A DNA stretch of 64,000 bases from an uncultured Azospirillum sp. GTDB taxonomy: Bacteria; Pseudomonadota; Alphaproteobacteria; RF32; CAG-239. The first letter of the stretch is position 1; every line of letters starts with the position of its first letter. A model generated the notes under the pieces. That model ran no database searches. It saw only the letters and a program-made list of their open reading frames with translations, and was not told where the DNA came from. The stretch is taken from positions 17,779 to 81,778 of the forward strand of contig UQCS01000004.1 in NCBI GenBank assembly GCA_900539605.1. Direction: 5' to 3'. A program made the position numbers and the translations under genes. Of this stretch, positions 43,508 to 52,878 are shown one piece after another.

Positions 43508-44317
43508 TCAACTAAAACGATTCGTCAGCCATTCCAGCATAATCCGATGATTAGCCTCATCAAAAAACAAACGGTTGTGGTCAACCCGCTCAACCAACCG
43601 AAATTGCTTGTCCGGTGACGGCGCCAACTCAAACAGCTCGCGGCCGTGATGCGGCGGAATCAGCCGGTCATGGCTTCCGTGTACAATCAGCAACGGCCCT
43701 TCGTAAGCAGCAACGAACTTATCCGACTCCAGATGCCGCGTCAGAACCCAACCGGCCAGCGGAATGTTTTTTTCCGTCACTTCACGGTACAGGGAACGGA
43801 AAGGAGCTGCCAAAACCAATCCGTCGGGAGAACGAAGCCCGGCAACCGCCGAAGCGGGTGCTGTTCCCATTGAATAGCCAAATACGACAATTCCGTTATG
43901 CCCCGGTTGCTTTTTAAGATAATCAAAAGCTGCCACCGCATCGGCATACATATTATCCTCGCTCAGTTCACCGCCGCTGTGGGCAAAACCGCGATATTCG
44001 GGCATCAACACCGAATATCCGGCCTTGCGGTATGCCTCCATTTGAGGTGCAAAAGTTGCAATTTGCCCGGCGTTGCCATGAAAAAACAAAATGGCCGGTT
44101 TATCAGGTTCACCTTCGGCATACCAGGCCATAACCATGCGCCCGTCCGCCGTCACCAAAGGTTGTTCCCTGAATGCGGGCACCCCCGCACTCTACGGTCC
44201 TATATAAAACCTATCGGGAAAAAAAATCAGATAATCCTGCACCGCGTATAAACAAATCATATATACGCCCGCAAAAACAAGCGCTGCCGTTCCCCATCGT
44301 GCTATTTTTTTCAACAT
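43508..44317 (-). pseudogene. Alpha/beta hydrolase (ABHD12/13-like) interrupted by an in-frame amber codon
   Basis: The reading frame starting at ATG 44317 gives MLKKIARWGTAALVFAGVYM, a signal anchor, then DYLIFFPDRFYIGP, the usual N-terminus of this hydrolase family. A TAG at 44192-44194 follows. The same frame continues straight into SAGVPAFREQPLVTADGRM and the whole catalytic domain. That domain is intact: FFHGNAGQ oxyanion region, nucleophile elbow GYSMG, acid in HGSHDRLIP and His in ERVDHNRLF. A C-to-T change of CAG to TAG explains it. Re-initiation at the GTG at 44182 could still give a soluble protein. A real null allele, amber suppression or a sequencing error are all possible. Confidence 0.75.
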
Positions 44318-44402
44318 TTTTCGTCTCTGCCAGAAAAAACTTGACTTACCCCCATGGTAATGGCGTAGATTATAAACATCAATTAATTTCGGATAAGTTA
44401 AA

Positions 44403-45584
44403 ATGACTAACAAAAATCTATATCTGAGCCGTCCACAGCTGATTGCCGAGCTTGGACGCTGCCTTGCCTGCAAAACAAAACCCTGCATGAACGCCTGCCC
44501 CGTTAACTGCAATCCGCAGGAATTCATCGCCAAAGCCATCCAAAACGATTTTGACGGCGCCGTAGAGGCCATCACCCGCAACAACCCGATGGGACAAACC
44601 TGCGGCCTGATCTGTCCCGACAAATTTTGTATGCGCGCCTGCACCCGTTCCAACATCGACTTCCCGATCAACATCCCGCGGGTTCAGGCCACCATTTTGG
44701 AAAAATACCGCACTCCTCAAAACGCCGCTCATCCCAAACACCCGGCCAACGGCAAAAAAATTGCCGTTGTCGGCGCCGGACCGGCCGGTATCGCCGCCGC
44801 TTCCGAATTATCCAAGCTCGGTTACCGTATCGTTCTGTTTGAAGGATTTGAAAAAATCGGCGGTGCCCTCAACCTGATCCCCGACCATCGGCTGCCGTTT
44901 GAAGTCATCGGCAAAGACTGGAGTTTTGTCAATGACCCGGATACGATTGAACTGCGTTTAAACAACTTTGTGGAAAATCCGTCTGCATTGCTTGAGCAGA
45001 ATTTTAACGGGGTCATTATTGCCTCCGGCGAACCCGACAGTATTGATCTCGGCATTGAAGGTGAACAACACATGCTCTCTTATCTGGAATATTTGCGCTA
45101 CCCCGACAAATATGCCGTTTCCGGCAACGTTGCCATCATCGGCGGCGGCGCGGTCGCCGTCGACTGTGCCCTGACGGCGGTCCAAAACGGTGCCGAAAAT
45201 GTTGAAATGTTTGTCCGCCGCCGTGTTTCCGATATGCGGATCACCGGAGAAGAGCGCCACGCCTTGCTTGAAGCCGGCATTGATCTGACAACCATGACCA
45301 GAATAAAGAAAATCGGCACCGACGGCAATTTCATCACCCTCTACACCAGCAAAAACCGCTTTAATCAGGGCAAGCTGGAAGAAATTCCCGACACCACCAT
45401 TGCCCGCCCCGGATTCAGTTTGGTCATTAAGGCAATCGGCAGTTCTTCGGAACGCCGCCGCGATTCCGAACGCGTGATCACCGCCGGCGACTGCAAACAC
45501 GGCGGTTCCACCATTGTCGAGGCACTGGCTTCCGGACTCGAGGCCGCCCGCACCCTTCACCAAAGACTGTCCACGCAGAATTAA
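44403..45584 (+). CDS. GltD-like FAD/NAD(P) oxidoreductase with N-terminal Fe-S domain
   Basis: 393-residue flavoprotein resembling the glutamate synthase small subunit and the N-terminal part of dihydropyrimidine dehydrogenase. Residues 20-80 hold the cysteine clusters for two 4Fe-4S centres (CLACKTKPCMNACPVNC and CGLICPDKFCMRAC). Two Rossmann sites follow: VVGAGPAGIAAASELSKLG for FAD and IIGGGAVAVDCALTAVQNGA for NAD(P)H. The C-terminal FAD motif is TAGDCKHGGSTIVEALASG. It probably passes electrons to a partner enzyme not encoded nearby, since no large subunit is next to it. The WYL regulator gene follows 14 nt later. Confidence 0.85.
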   Translation: MTNKNLYLSRPQLIAELGRCLACKTKPCMNACPVNCNPQEFIAKAIQNDFDGAVEAITRNNPMGQTCGLICPDKFCMRACTRSNIDFPINIPRVQATILEKYRTPQNAAHPKHPANGKKIAVVGAGPAGIAAASELSKLGYRIVLFEGFEKIGGALNLIPDHRLPFEVIGKDWSFVNDPDTIELRLNNFVENPSALLEQNFNGVIIASGEPDSIDLGIEGEQHMLSYLEYLRYPDKYAVSGNVAIIGGGAVAVDCALTAVQNGAENVEMFVRRRVSDMRITGEERHALLEAGIDLTTMTRIKKIGTDGNFITLYTSKNRFNQGKLEEIPDTTIARPGFSLVIKAIGSSSERRRDSERVITAGDCKHGGSTIVEALASGLEAARTLHQRLSTQN

Positions 45585-45598
45585 CAGGAGAAACCGGC

Positions 45599-46564
45599 AT
45601 GGCATATGAAAAAATGCATCATCTTTTGGAACTAGCCATCCGTATGCAATCGGAAACCGAGGGCGTTGCCGTTGCGGATATCTGTCAACAATTCGGCATT
45701 TCGCGCCGCACCGCCGAACGTATGCTCGAATTTTTGCGCCTGAAATTCCCGCAACTGAGCGAAACCACCGGCGAAAAGGGAATCAAACGCTGGCGGCTGC
45801 CCCCCGGAACCCTCAAAAACTACATTAACTTTTCCGCCGACGAAATTTCAGCCTTGCAAAATGCGCTTCGGCTGATGGAACAATCCCAGCTTGAAGGGCA
45901 ATCCCGCCTCCTGACCTCGCTTCTTCACAAGCTGAAAGCGTTGATGGAACCGGAAACATTGTATCGTATCGAAGCCGATACCGACATTATGAATGTTTCC
46001 GAAGGATATGCTTTTCATCCGCTGCGGCGGCTGAACATCAACCCCCGCCATATTGACCTGTTGCGTCATGCTGTCACCGCCTGCCGCAAGATCCGCATAC
46101 GATACAACTCCGCCAGCGGCAATTTCAACTGGCGAACCCTGCACCCGTACGCTTTTATTTACGATAAAAAGCATTATCTTATTGCCTATACGGAAAAGAA
46201 CCGCGATTTTCGCTGTTTTAATCTCGAAAATATTCTCGAATTGAAAGAAAGTGATGATTATTTTATCCGTAAACCGGATTTTGACTTGCAAAAATATTGC
46301 AGTGAAAATTTCGGCGTTTTCCGCGATGCCCCTTTTGAGGTGGAATGGCTTTTTGACGCCCCCAGTGCCGCAAAAGCCAAAAGCTATCTTTTCCATCCCG
46401 GCCAAACAATGACCGAAAACGCCGACGGCAGCCTGACAGTCTGTTTCAAAGCCGGCGGCATATTGGAAATGGACCGCCATCTTTACAGCTGGGGAAAACA
46501 TGTCCGGGTGATTAAACCGCAAAACTGGCAACAAATGGTTGAAGAGGTCAAACAACATGTCTGA
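45599..46564 (+). CDS. WYL-domain transcriptional regulator
   Basis: 321-residue regulator. The N-terminal winged helix reads VADICQQFGISRRTAERMLEFL. A WYL (Sm-like) ligand-binding domain follows with KIRIRYNSASGNFNWRTLHPYAFIY and HYLIAYTEKNRDFRCFNLENI. The end matches the WCX domain (VRVIKPQNWQQMVEE). WYL proteins sense nucleic acids or nucleotides and often control DNA damage or defence genes; no target is evident here. AGGAG lies before the ATG. It overlaps the next small ORF by 8 nt. Confidence 0.88.
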   Translation: MAYEKMHHLLELAIRMQSETEGVAVADICQQFGISRRTAERMLEFLRLKFPQLSETTGEKGIKRWRLPPGTLKNYINFSADEISALQNALRLMEQSQLEGQSRLLTSLLHKLKALMEPETLYRIEADTDIMNVSEGYAFHPLRRLNINPRHIDLLRHAVTACRKIRIRYNSASGNFNWRTLHPYAFIYDKKHYLIAYTEKNRDFRCFNLENILELKESDDYFIRKPDFDLQKYCSENFGVFRDAPFEVEWLFDAPSAAKAKSYLFHPGQTMTENADGSLTVCFKAGGILEMDRHLYSWGKHVRVIKPQNWQQMVEEVKQHV

Positions 46565-46658
46565 AAAACGCTGCACCGATATCGCCGCCAACGACCAGCA
46601 CCAAAATCAACCGTCAAACAACAGCCCAAGCGGCTTTTCCGACGGAGAGCGGTCATGA
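46557..46658 (+). CDS. Possible small coupled ORF (33 aa)
   Basis: An ATG inside the end of the WYL gene opens a 33-codon frame (MSEKRCTDIAANDQHQNQPS and on) whose stop overlaps the cca start as ATGA. The overlaps at both ends fit translational coupling, but the composition (Asn/Gln/Ser-rich) gives no family and there is no clear ribosome site. It may simply be spacer between the two genes. Confidence 0.3.
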   Translation: MSEKRCTDIAANDQHQNQPSNNSPSGFSDGERS

Positions 46659-47917
46659 AAATATATCAAGTGGGCGGGTGTGTTCGCGACCGGTTACGCG
46701 GACGGCAACCGCAAGACTACGACCATGTTGTGGTCGGTTCTTCCCCCGCCGAAATGCTTGAACAGGGTTTTATTCAGGTCGGGCGTGATTTTCCGGTTTT
46801 TCTTCATCCCGAAACCAAACAGGAATATGCGTTGGCGCGCAAAGAAATCAAAACCGGCAGCCGTCATACCGATTTCAGGTTTATTTTCGATCCTTCGGTA
46901 ACTTTGGAAGAAGATCTGGAACGGCGCGATTTTACCTGTAACGCGCTGGCATTCGATCCCCAAACCGGAGAAATCATTGATCCCTTCGGCGGTGCCGATG
47001 ATATAAAAAAGCGCATCTTACGGCATATTCACCACGAACATTTTCAGGAAGACCCGTTACGCATTTTGCGCTTATGCCGTTTTGCCGCCCAACTCGATTA
47101 TACTCCGTCTCCGGAAACCATGGAACTGGTTACAAAAATGACAGCCGACGGCATGCTTGATCACCTTACCCCCGAGAGAGTCTGGAAAGAATTGGAAAAA
47201 GCACTCTGCTTCCCCGATTTTCCGCAGTTTATCCGCGTCGCCCGTCAATGCGGCGCCCTCAAAGCGATTCTGCCCGAGGTCGAAAAGCTCTGGCAAACCC
47301 CCGAACGCACCGATTATCACCCTGAAGGCAACAGCGGCGAACACACGATGATGACACTCAAACAAGCCGCAAATACCAACGCTGCGGTCCGTTTTGCCTT
47401 GTTGCTGCACGATATCGGCAAAACCGTTACCCCGGTCGAGATTCTCCCTTCACACCACAATCATGAACAAAACGGTTTGCCGCTGATCCGGCAGATATGC
47501 AGGCGTTTGCGCATTCCCAACCATTACCGCGATTTTGCCCTTATCGCCTGCCGTCTCCATATGAAACTCTGCAAAGTTCCCGAAATGCGTGTGGGCACGC
47601 TGGTTGACTTCTGCAAAGACCTCACCTGCCGCGGTGTATCGTATATGGACAATTATATTGAAGTCTGCCGCGCCGACATGCATGGCTGCAAACGCCGCAT
47701 TTCTCCCGAAGAAGATCTTATTTTCGAACAAAATGCCGCTTTGTTGCGGCAAATCGGCAGTTTTCTGGTTCATATCCGCGCCACCGATATGCCCGGCTAT
47801 TCTTCCCTGCCCAAAGACCACCGTTTCGGCGAACTTTACCGGCAGTACCGAATCCGTCGAGTCCGCGAGTTTTTAACCGGTCTGCGGCTGCAAACCGGTA
47901 CGCTGCCGTTATCTTAA
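46655..47917 (+). CDS. cca: CCA tRNA nucleotidyltransferase with HD domain
   Basis: Adds or repairs the 3' CCA end of tRNAs. The class II nucleotidyltransferase head starts MKIYQVGGCVRDRLRG with the metal-binding pair Asp21 and Asp23 (DYDHVVVG). The RRDFTCNALAF and EDPLRILRLCRFAAQL motifs follow. An HD phosphohydrolase domain (LLLHDIGKTVTP, RLHMKLC) makes it the E. coli-type bifunctional enzyme with phosphatase and phosphodiesterase activity. Convergent with the autotransporter gene, with a 4-nt overlap of the two stops. Confidence 0.96.
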   Translation: MKIYQVGGCVRDRLRGRQPQDYDHVVVGSSPAEMLEQGFIQVGRDFPVFLHPETKQEYALARKEIKTGSRHTDFRFIFDPSVTLEEDLERRDFTCNALAFDPQTGEIIDPFGGADDIKKRILRHIHHEHFQEDPLRILRLCRFAAQLDYTPSPETMELVTKMTADGMLDHLTPERVWKELEKALCFPDFPQFIRVARQCGALKAILPEVEKLWQTPERTDYHPEGNSGEHTMMTLKQAANTNAAVRFALLLHDIGKTVTPVEILPSHHNHEQNGLPLIRQICRRLRIPNHYRDFALIACRLHMKLCKVPEMRVGTLVDFCKDLTCRGVSYMDNYIEVCRADMHGCKRRISPEEDLIFEQNAALLRQIGSFLVHIRATDMPGYSSLPKDHRFGELYRQYRIRRVREFLTGLRLQTGTLPLS

Positions 47918-50844
47918 TTAAAAGTCCAGTTAAACCCAAGCATCAACCGATAATCGGTTTCGGCATTCTTTTGATGATCCGGATTAAGACGCATATCAAA
48001 TTCGGCTTTGAAATTCATCTCTTCGTTGATTTCACGGGCATGATAGAGAGCAAACTTGTACTCGCGCGCCTCCGGTTTCAAACTGGCCGAAAACTGCTCC
48101 CGATAAACCCGGTCGGAATACTTGTCACGGCCGACCGGCAGATTGAAGCGGGCACTGCCGCTGTAAATCCGCAGCGGCGACGATATCTGCAACCCGACCA
48201 CATCGGTTTTATTGTAGCGGTAATGCCCATCCAACGCAAAACTGTCGCTGGCCAGACGACTCGTCTGCATCAGGTTGGAAGCCAAACGGCCGCCGTCGGT
48301 CCATCCCTGATAGTAAGCACCGCTCAAAAACAAATTGCGTAGCGGTGACCAGCTCAGCTTCAAACCGGCATAATAAGTGTTGGAATCGCCGACATCAAAA
48401 CCGCCGGTGCCGTTCAAACCAAGCAAGGCGTTGTCTTCATACAACACCCCGCTCATAGCGGTAACCGTCAGCTGATCGGTCGCCTGAAACGATACCGCGG
48501 AATCGAAAGCATAGGCCCGATTGTCAAAATCACGGTCATTTTCATCGCTGCTGCCGTCATACAAACCGTTTTCACCGGTCGAGAATCCCATTGTAATGCC
48601 GAGTGAAGAAACCGGATTATAACGATTATAAACACCATAAGCCGCATTCATGGCCAAAAACGGATTGGAAAGCGTTTTATCAAAATAGTTTTGATGATTG
48701 TAGGCGGTATTTTCGGTATAATAAAAACCGGTGGTATTTTGATTTCCCGTATATTCAACTTCCATCGTGCCCAAGCCGCCGACCGAAGTATTCATCACCG
48801 CCGGCGCGTAAGCAAAAGCCAGGTTTTCCCCCGAGCGAACGGTCTGTTTGGGCTGATAGCGCGAAAAGGCATACAGATCGTTCTTGAAATTGCGGTCATT
48901 GTTATGGGTAGTGCTGACAAATGACGCCATGGGCATCGCAAACGGCCGTTTATATTTGTCAAATACGGTAACCGAACGCGGCATTTTGGCCATCATCGCA
49001 CTTTTGAAAACCGCCGGTACCGTCATTGAGGTAGCCTTTGCAAGCACACTGGCGCCGTTAACGGATTCTCCGGTCGCAACCTCAACATCGCCCTGAGGCC
49101 GCGTCGCCGCCCCGAGATTGAGTTGCCCGTGTCCGTAAATTTCATCAACGCCCGGTGCCCCTAAATCGTCGGCAGTTTCAAAAATCAACTGCACCACTTC
49201 CTGCGGCGTCATATAAGGATAAGCCCCCATCAAAAAGGCAATGCTTCCGGTCACTACCGGTGCCGCCATCGAAGTGCCGTCCTTAATGCCGTAACCGCCG
49301 GTCACCGAAGACATGATATCGGTTCCCGGCGCGGCAATACAATAGTCTTTCGCCGCACCGCAGGCGTTGGAATAATCCGCCAGCTCCAGCGTTTCTTCCG
49401 ATGCCGAAGAACCGAGAGCAACCACGGTTACAAATAAATTTTTCAAAGAATCTTTAAATTCGTCAAGCAACGGAATGCCGTTCATAATCCCCGGCTGTTC
49501 ATAACTTTCGTTGCCGGCCGAAAAAACAAAAACCACTTGGCTTTCCGCCTGATAACGGGCAGCTTCCAACGCACTGCTGATCGCCGATGCATGTTGCTTG
49601 ATCGTCGAAGCGTTATAAACGGCATCGGCATCAATACCCAAACTGAAGTTGATTACCTTAGCGCCGTCGCTGATCAGTTCCTCAACCGGTATATCCATCG
49701 GCGACATCATATCCCAACGCGCCGCAATCAGTTGCGCATTTTCAAAAGCTACGCCGTGCATATAATTGCCGTCCCGATTAGCGGCGATAATCCCGGCGAC
49801 GTGGGTTCCGTGCTGTTGCGACGGATCGCTTCCCGGATAAAAGCCGGTCGAACTTTGTGATAAGCTTTCCCAGTCATAACCGTCTTCATATTTGGAAGCC
49901 CAGGCATCATATTTTGCCTTGCTGCCGTCATCAATCCGGGTCAGATAAACATCTCCTTCGCTGGTAACCAGATAAGTGACGTTTTGATAAGTGGTGCCGC
50001 CGACTTTATATGAACTTGCCCACTTCCAGCAATTGACTGAATTGCCGCTTTTTGAACAGGGACCGTAGTCAAAATTGTGCCCGGTGATTGATTTTCCCGC
50101 AAATTCGGGATGAGCGCCATACACGCCACTGTCAACGATGCCGACTTTTACCGGTGCCAAACCGGATTTGAGACCGCCGGTGCCGTTTGCGGTATAAAAG
50201 CGTGCGTAAGCTTCCGCGGCATTGATATGACGGAGAAACCCGCCGTCGTTGTATTCGGCGTTTTTAAAATAATCGGCACTTAACGGCTGATCTTCGCCGG
50301 GATCGGGCTCGCCTTCACCACCGCCTTCAATAACACCGCCACCGCCGCCGCTGCCACCACCTTCGCCGCCGCCCGGACCGGAACCGCCTCCTTCACCGCC
50401 GCCGCTGCCGAAGTTTCCATTATTGCTGCCACCGCCGCCACCACCGCTGGCTGCAATCGCAACGCCCCCACCGATCAAAACCGCGGCGCCGAGATATGTG
50501 GTCGGGCCGACTTCCCAGACAAATTTATCGGAACGGACCGGATGCGCTGCCGCTTCAAGCCTTTTAACACACGGGTGACCGGGATTGGCCCCCGCCTGAC
50601 GAAGCAGGGCATAAGCATTGCGGTCCTTGCGCACAATTGCAGTACAAAGCGCTGTATTGCCTTTGGCATCGGTTGCATCCAGAGAATAGCCGTTGCGTTT
50701 CAGGCGTTCAAGTGCCAACTTGTTGCCAAACCGCGCATGATTATATATTGAAGCAGACAAGGCTTCGGTATCAATCGCGGCATATGCTGTGTGCGTAATA
50801 CATACGGCAATAGCAGCCATTTCCAGCAATTTACGAATTTTCAT
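47914..50844 (-). CDS. Autotransporter with ankyrin-like head and S8 subtilisin domain
   Basis: 976-residue secreted protease. Order: signal peptide (to about residue 23); ankyrin-like repeats (LALERLKRNGYSLDATDAKG, NTALCTAIVRKD, LLRQAGANPG); a hydrophobic stretch at ~116-132; a ~60-residue Gly/Ser/Glu linker; the subtilisin domain; and a beta-barrel of ~280 residues ending in GFNWTFN with a C-terminal aromatic pattern. Catalytic residues are Asp238 (GIVDSG), His345 (HGTHVAG) and Ser525 (GTSMAAP), so the enzyme looks active. GGGGAA precedes the ATG at 50844. It may cleave surface or host proteins. Ankyrin repeats before a subtilisin autotransporter are uncommon. Confidence 0.9.
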   Translation of the reverse strand: MKIRKLLEMAAIAVCITHTAYAAIDTEALSASIYNHARFGNKLALERLKRNGYSLDATDAKGNTALCTAIVRKDRNAYALLRQAGANPGHPCVKRLEAAAHPVRSDKFVWEVGPTTYLGAAVLIGGGVAIAASGGGGGGSNNGNFGSGGGEGGGSGPGGGEGGGSGGGGGVIEGGGEGEPDPGEDQPLSADYFKNAEYNDGGFLRHINAAEAYARFYTANGTGGLKSGLAPVKVGIVDSGVYGAHPEFAGKSITGHNFDYGPCSKSGNSVNCWKWASSYKVGGTTYQNVTYLVTSEGDVYLTRIDDGSKAKYDAWASKYEDGYDWESLSQSSTGFYPGSDPSQQHGTHVAGIIAANRDGNYMHGVAFENAQLIAARWDMMSPMDIPVEELISDGAKVINFSLGIDADAVYNASTIKQHASAISSALEAARYQAESQVVFVFSAGNESYEQPGIMNGIPLLDEFKDSLKNLFVTVVALGSSASEETLELADYSNACGAAKDYCIAAPGTDIMSSVTGGYGIKDGTSMAAPVVTGSIAFLMGAYPYMTPQEVVQLIFETADDLGAPGVDEIYGHGQLNLGAATRPQGDVEVATGESVNGASVLAKATSMTVPAVFKSAMMAKMPRSVTVFDKYKRPFAMPMASFVSTTHNNDRNFKNDLYAFSRYQPKQTVRSGENLAFAYAPAVMNTSVGGLGTMEVEYTGNQNTTGFYYTENTAYNHQNYFDKTLSNPFLAMNAAYGVYNRYNPVSSLGITMGFSTGENGLYDGSSDENDRDFDNRAYAFDSAVSFQATDQLTVTAMSGVLYEDNALLGLNGTGGFDVGDSNTYYAGLKLSWSPLRNLFLSGAYYQGWTDGGRLASNLMQTSRLASDSFALDGHYRYNKTDVVGLQISSPLRIYSGSARFNLPVGRDKYSDRVYREQFSASLKPEAREYKFALYHAREINEEMNFKAEFDMRLNPDHQKNAETDYRLMLGFNWTFN

Positions 50845-50995
50845 ACGGCATTCCCCAACCACTAAAATGTTTAAAAACATACTCATCATAAATGACAATC
50901 GTTAAAATGTCAAAATAATTCCCGGTTTCCGGGTAACGACGCTTTAAATTGTCAAACTGAGAATTATATAAGGGTTAATATTTTTTAAACAGAAA

Positions 50996-51023
50996 TTGAC
51001 AAATTAGAAAAAAAGATTATAGT
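50996..51023 (+). promoter_or_regulatory. Promoter of the 51085 lipoprotein gene
   Basis: TTGACA at 50996-51001, 16-nt spacer, TATAGT at 51018-51023. Confidence 0.7.
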
Positions 51024-51084
51024 AGGTTTAAATTTTTACTAATCCGTTTATATTGCAACTATAAGTTAACGAAAGAGAAAAACC

Positions 51085-51738
51085 ATGAAAAAGTTATTTG
51101 TATTTTCCCTGCTTTTCTTTGTCGGTGCATGTGCACAGGGCTCCATCTACAAAGGTTATGATCAGGATTGCAACAGCCATTTTTATTCCGGCAAGTCCTG
51201 CCCGACCAAAAAAGAAGTCAAAAAAGAAGAACCCAGACAACCCGAAAAAGTTTATGTATATAAAGAAAGACCGCAGCAACGTCGCATCACGTTGGTTGCC
51301 CAGCATCCTGCTTATGTCGTTCAGCAACAGGTTCCGGTAACTGCTGTTACGGTACCCGCCCCGGTAACGACGGTCACCGTTCCCGCTCCGGCCCCAACTC
51401 CGGTTGTTAACGGCTGTAACGGTTGTGCCCCGGTTATCAGACAAACCCGTGAACCGGTTGAAGTCATTTACAAAAAAGTAACTTATACCACCGTTTACGA
51501 ACCGAAGACAACTTCGACCGTTTCTTATGAAAAAGAACCGGTGGTCAACCAAAAAGTTGTCAGCACGACTCAGGTCGTTGCTCAACCGGAAGTCAAAACC
51601 GTTGTAACCACACAACCGCAGCAGGTAAAAACCGTTGTAACCACAACCAGCAAACCGGCGGTCGAAAAAGTGTCCTACACGATTGAAAACACCCGGGCCA
51701 CTGCCCCGAGCGAACTTCTGATCGAAGAAATCAAATAA
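51085..51738 (+). CDS. Thr/Val/Pro-rich lipoprotein (217 aa)
   Basis: Envelope lipoprotein without known family. MKKLFVFSLLFFVGAC ends in a VGAC lipobox (Cys16). Cysteines follow in pairs (CNSHFYSGKSC, CNGC). The mature chain is low-complexity: repeated VTVPAPVTTVTVPAPAP units, then KTVVTTQPQQ / KTVVTTTSK repeats, all likely extended and disordered. Such chains can span the periplasm. GAAAGAGAAAA precedes the ATG. Monocistronic with promoter and terminator. Confidence 0.75.
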   Translation: MKKLFVFSLLFFVGACAQGSIYKGYDQDCNSHFYSGKSCPTKKEVKKEEPRQPEKVYVYKERPQQRRITLVAQHPAYVVQQQVPVTAVTVPAPVTTVTVPAPAPTPVVNGCNGCAPVIRQTREPVEVIYKKVTYTTVYEPKTTSTVSYEKEPVVNQKVVSTTQVVAQPEVKTVVTTQPQQVKTVVTTTSKPAVEKVSYTIENTRATAPSELLIEEIK

Positions 51739-51756
51739 AACTTCTTCTTTCGTGTC

Positions 51757-51781
51757 AACCCCCGCTTCGGCGGGGGTTTTG
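51757..51781 (+). terminator. Terminator of the 51085 gene
   Basis: AACCCCCGC / GCGGGGGTT stem with a TTCG loop and Ts. Confidence 0.93.
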
Positions 51782-51874
51782 CGTATCATACACACTTTTC
51801 CCTTTCGGCAGCCGCCTGCATTTTATTTGCTTTTTTATTTGGAAACGCTACAATGACATCGGAGGAGAAAACCC

Positions 51875-52720
51875 ATGACAGTCATTCGCGTTGCCGCCAA
51901 GGCCTTTATTATCCGTAACAATTGTTTTTTGCTGTTGGAACGGTGCCGATCAGACACCATCCATCACCCCGAATATGATATTCCCGGCGGCGGGGTAGAA
52001 AATGGTGAAAGCTATCTGCAGGCACTGGAACGCGAAATTACCGAAGAAACCGGACTTAAAACCAGCATCAGACAACCGTTGCGGGCATGGAACTATTCGG
52101 AAAAAGAAGGAGAAATGCTCTACGGAGTCACTTTTATTGCCGATTATATTTCAGGCACGGTTCGCCTTTCCGCTGAACATCAGGCTTGGCAATGGATCGA
52201 TTTTGACAACTTGGAAACGCTTGATCTGCCGCGCTGGATCAAAGAAGAAGCCCGGCTGGCCGCTCAAAGCATCCCCGCTTCTTCCGCCGGCTACCGGCCT
52301 CAGGTCACCCGTACCCATAAAGGGGTTTACGGCATTATCCGCAACACTTGCCGCCAACTGCTGTTGATTCGTAAACGCCGCGGTCCCTACAGCGGCCGTT
52401 TCGACCTGCCCGGCGGATCCCCTGAAAGCGGAGAAAGCGAAATTGAAACGCTTACGCGCGAACTTATGGAAGAAACCGGCTACCGTCTCCTCAACGCCGG
52501 AAAACGCCGTCAGGAAACCGTTTTATTTACCGATTTTTATGAAGAAGACAACCGCCCCGGATGCTTAAAGCATACTGCCGTTTTGTTCGACTGCACCGTA
52601 GAGGGCAGCCCCGACGATCGCATTAATGATCTTGATTCTGGCGGCGCGCTGTGGGTGAACGAACAGGAAATTAATGCCTGTAACGCTTCTCCTCTGGTTC
52701 ATTTGGCTCTCAAAAAATGA
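51875..52720 (+). CDS. Tandem double-Nudix hydrolase (281 aa)
   Basis: Two Nudix domains in one chain. The first box, GGGVENGESYLQALEREITE plus ETGL, lies in residues ~35-60; the second, GGSPESGESEIETLTRELME plus ETGY, in ~175-200. Both keep the G-x5-E-x7-REUxEExGU pattern, so both sites should bind magnesium and hydrolyse nucleoside-diphosphate-linked compounds. Substrates are unknown. GGAGGAG precedes the ATG. Another Nudix gene and msrAB follow, forming a small oxidative-damage or metabolite-cleaning cluster. Confidence 0.88.
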   Translation: MTVIRVAAKAFIIRNNCFLLLERCRSDTIHHPEYDIPGGGVENGESYLQALEREITEETGLKTSIRQPLRAWNYSEKEGEMLYGVTFIADYISGTVRLSAEHQAWQWIDFDNLETLDLPRWIKEEARLAAQSIPASSAGYRPQVTRTHKGVYGIIRNTCRQLLLIRKRRGPYSGRFDLPGGSPESGESEIETLTRELMEETGYRLLNAGKRRQETVLFTDFYEEDNRPGCLKHTAVLFDCTVEGSPDDRINDLDSGGALWVNEQEINACNASPLVHLALKK

Positions 52721-52803
52721 AAATGCCGATCATCGTTATGCCCGGTTTGGAAAAATCAACTTTCAATTTGGACGAATTCACCCGCCGTTGTTCCGTCGGC
52801 TAA
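52717..52803 (+). CDS. Possible small ORF overlapping the double-Nudix stop (28 aa)
   Basis: An ATGA overlap with the upstream stop opens a 28-codon frame (MKMPIIVMPGLEKSTFNLDE and on). The overlap would allow coupled translation, but there is no family match or conserved feature that I can see. It might be chance or the remnant of a longer gene. Confidence 0.2.
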   Translation: MKMPIIVMPGLEKSTFNLDEFTRRCSVG

Positions 52804-52878
52804 AACATTTTGTCGATTGAATCGGCCGCAAACGGCATTATATGATAACCAGTCAGTCATTCAAACCGGAGAAACAGG

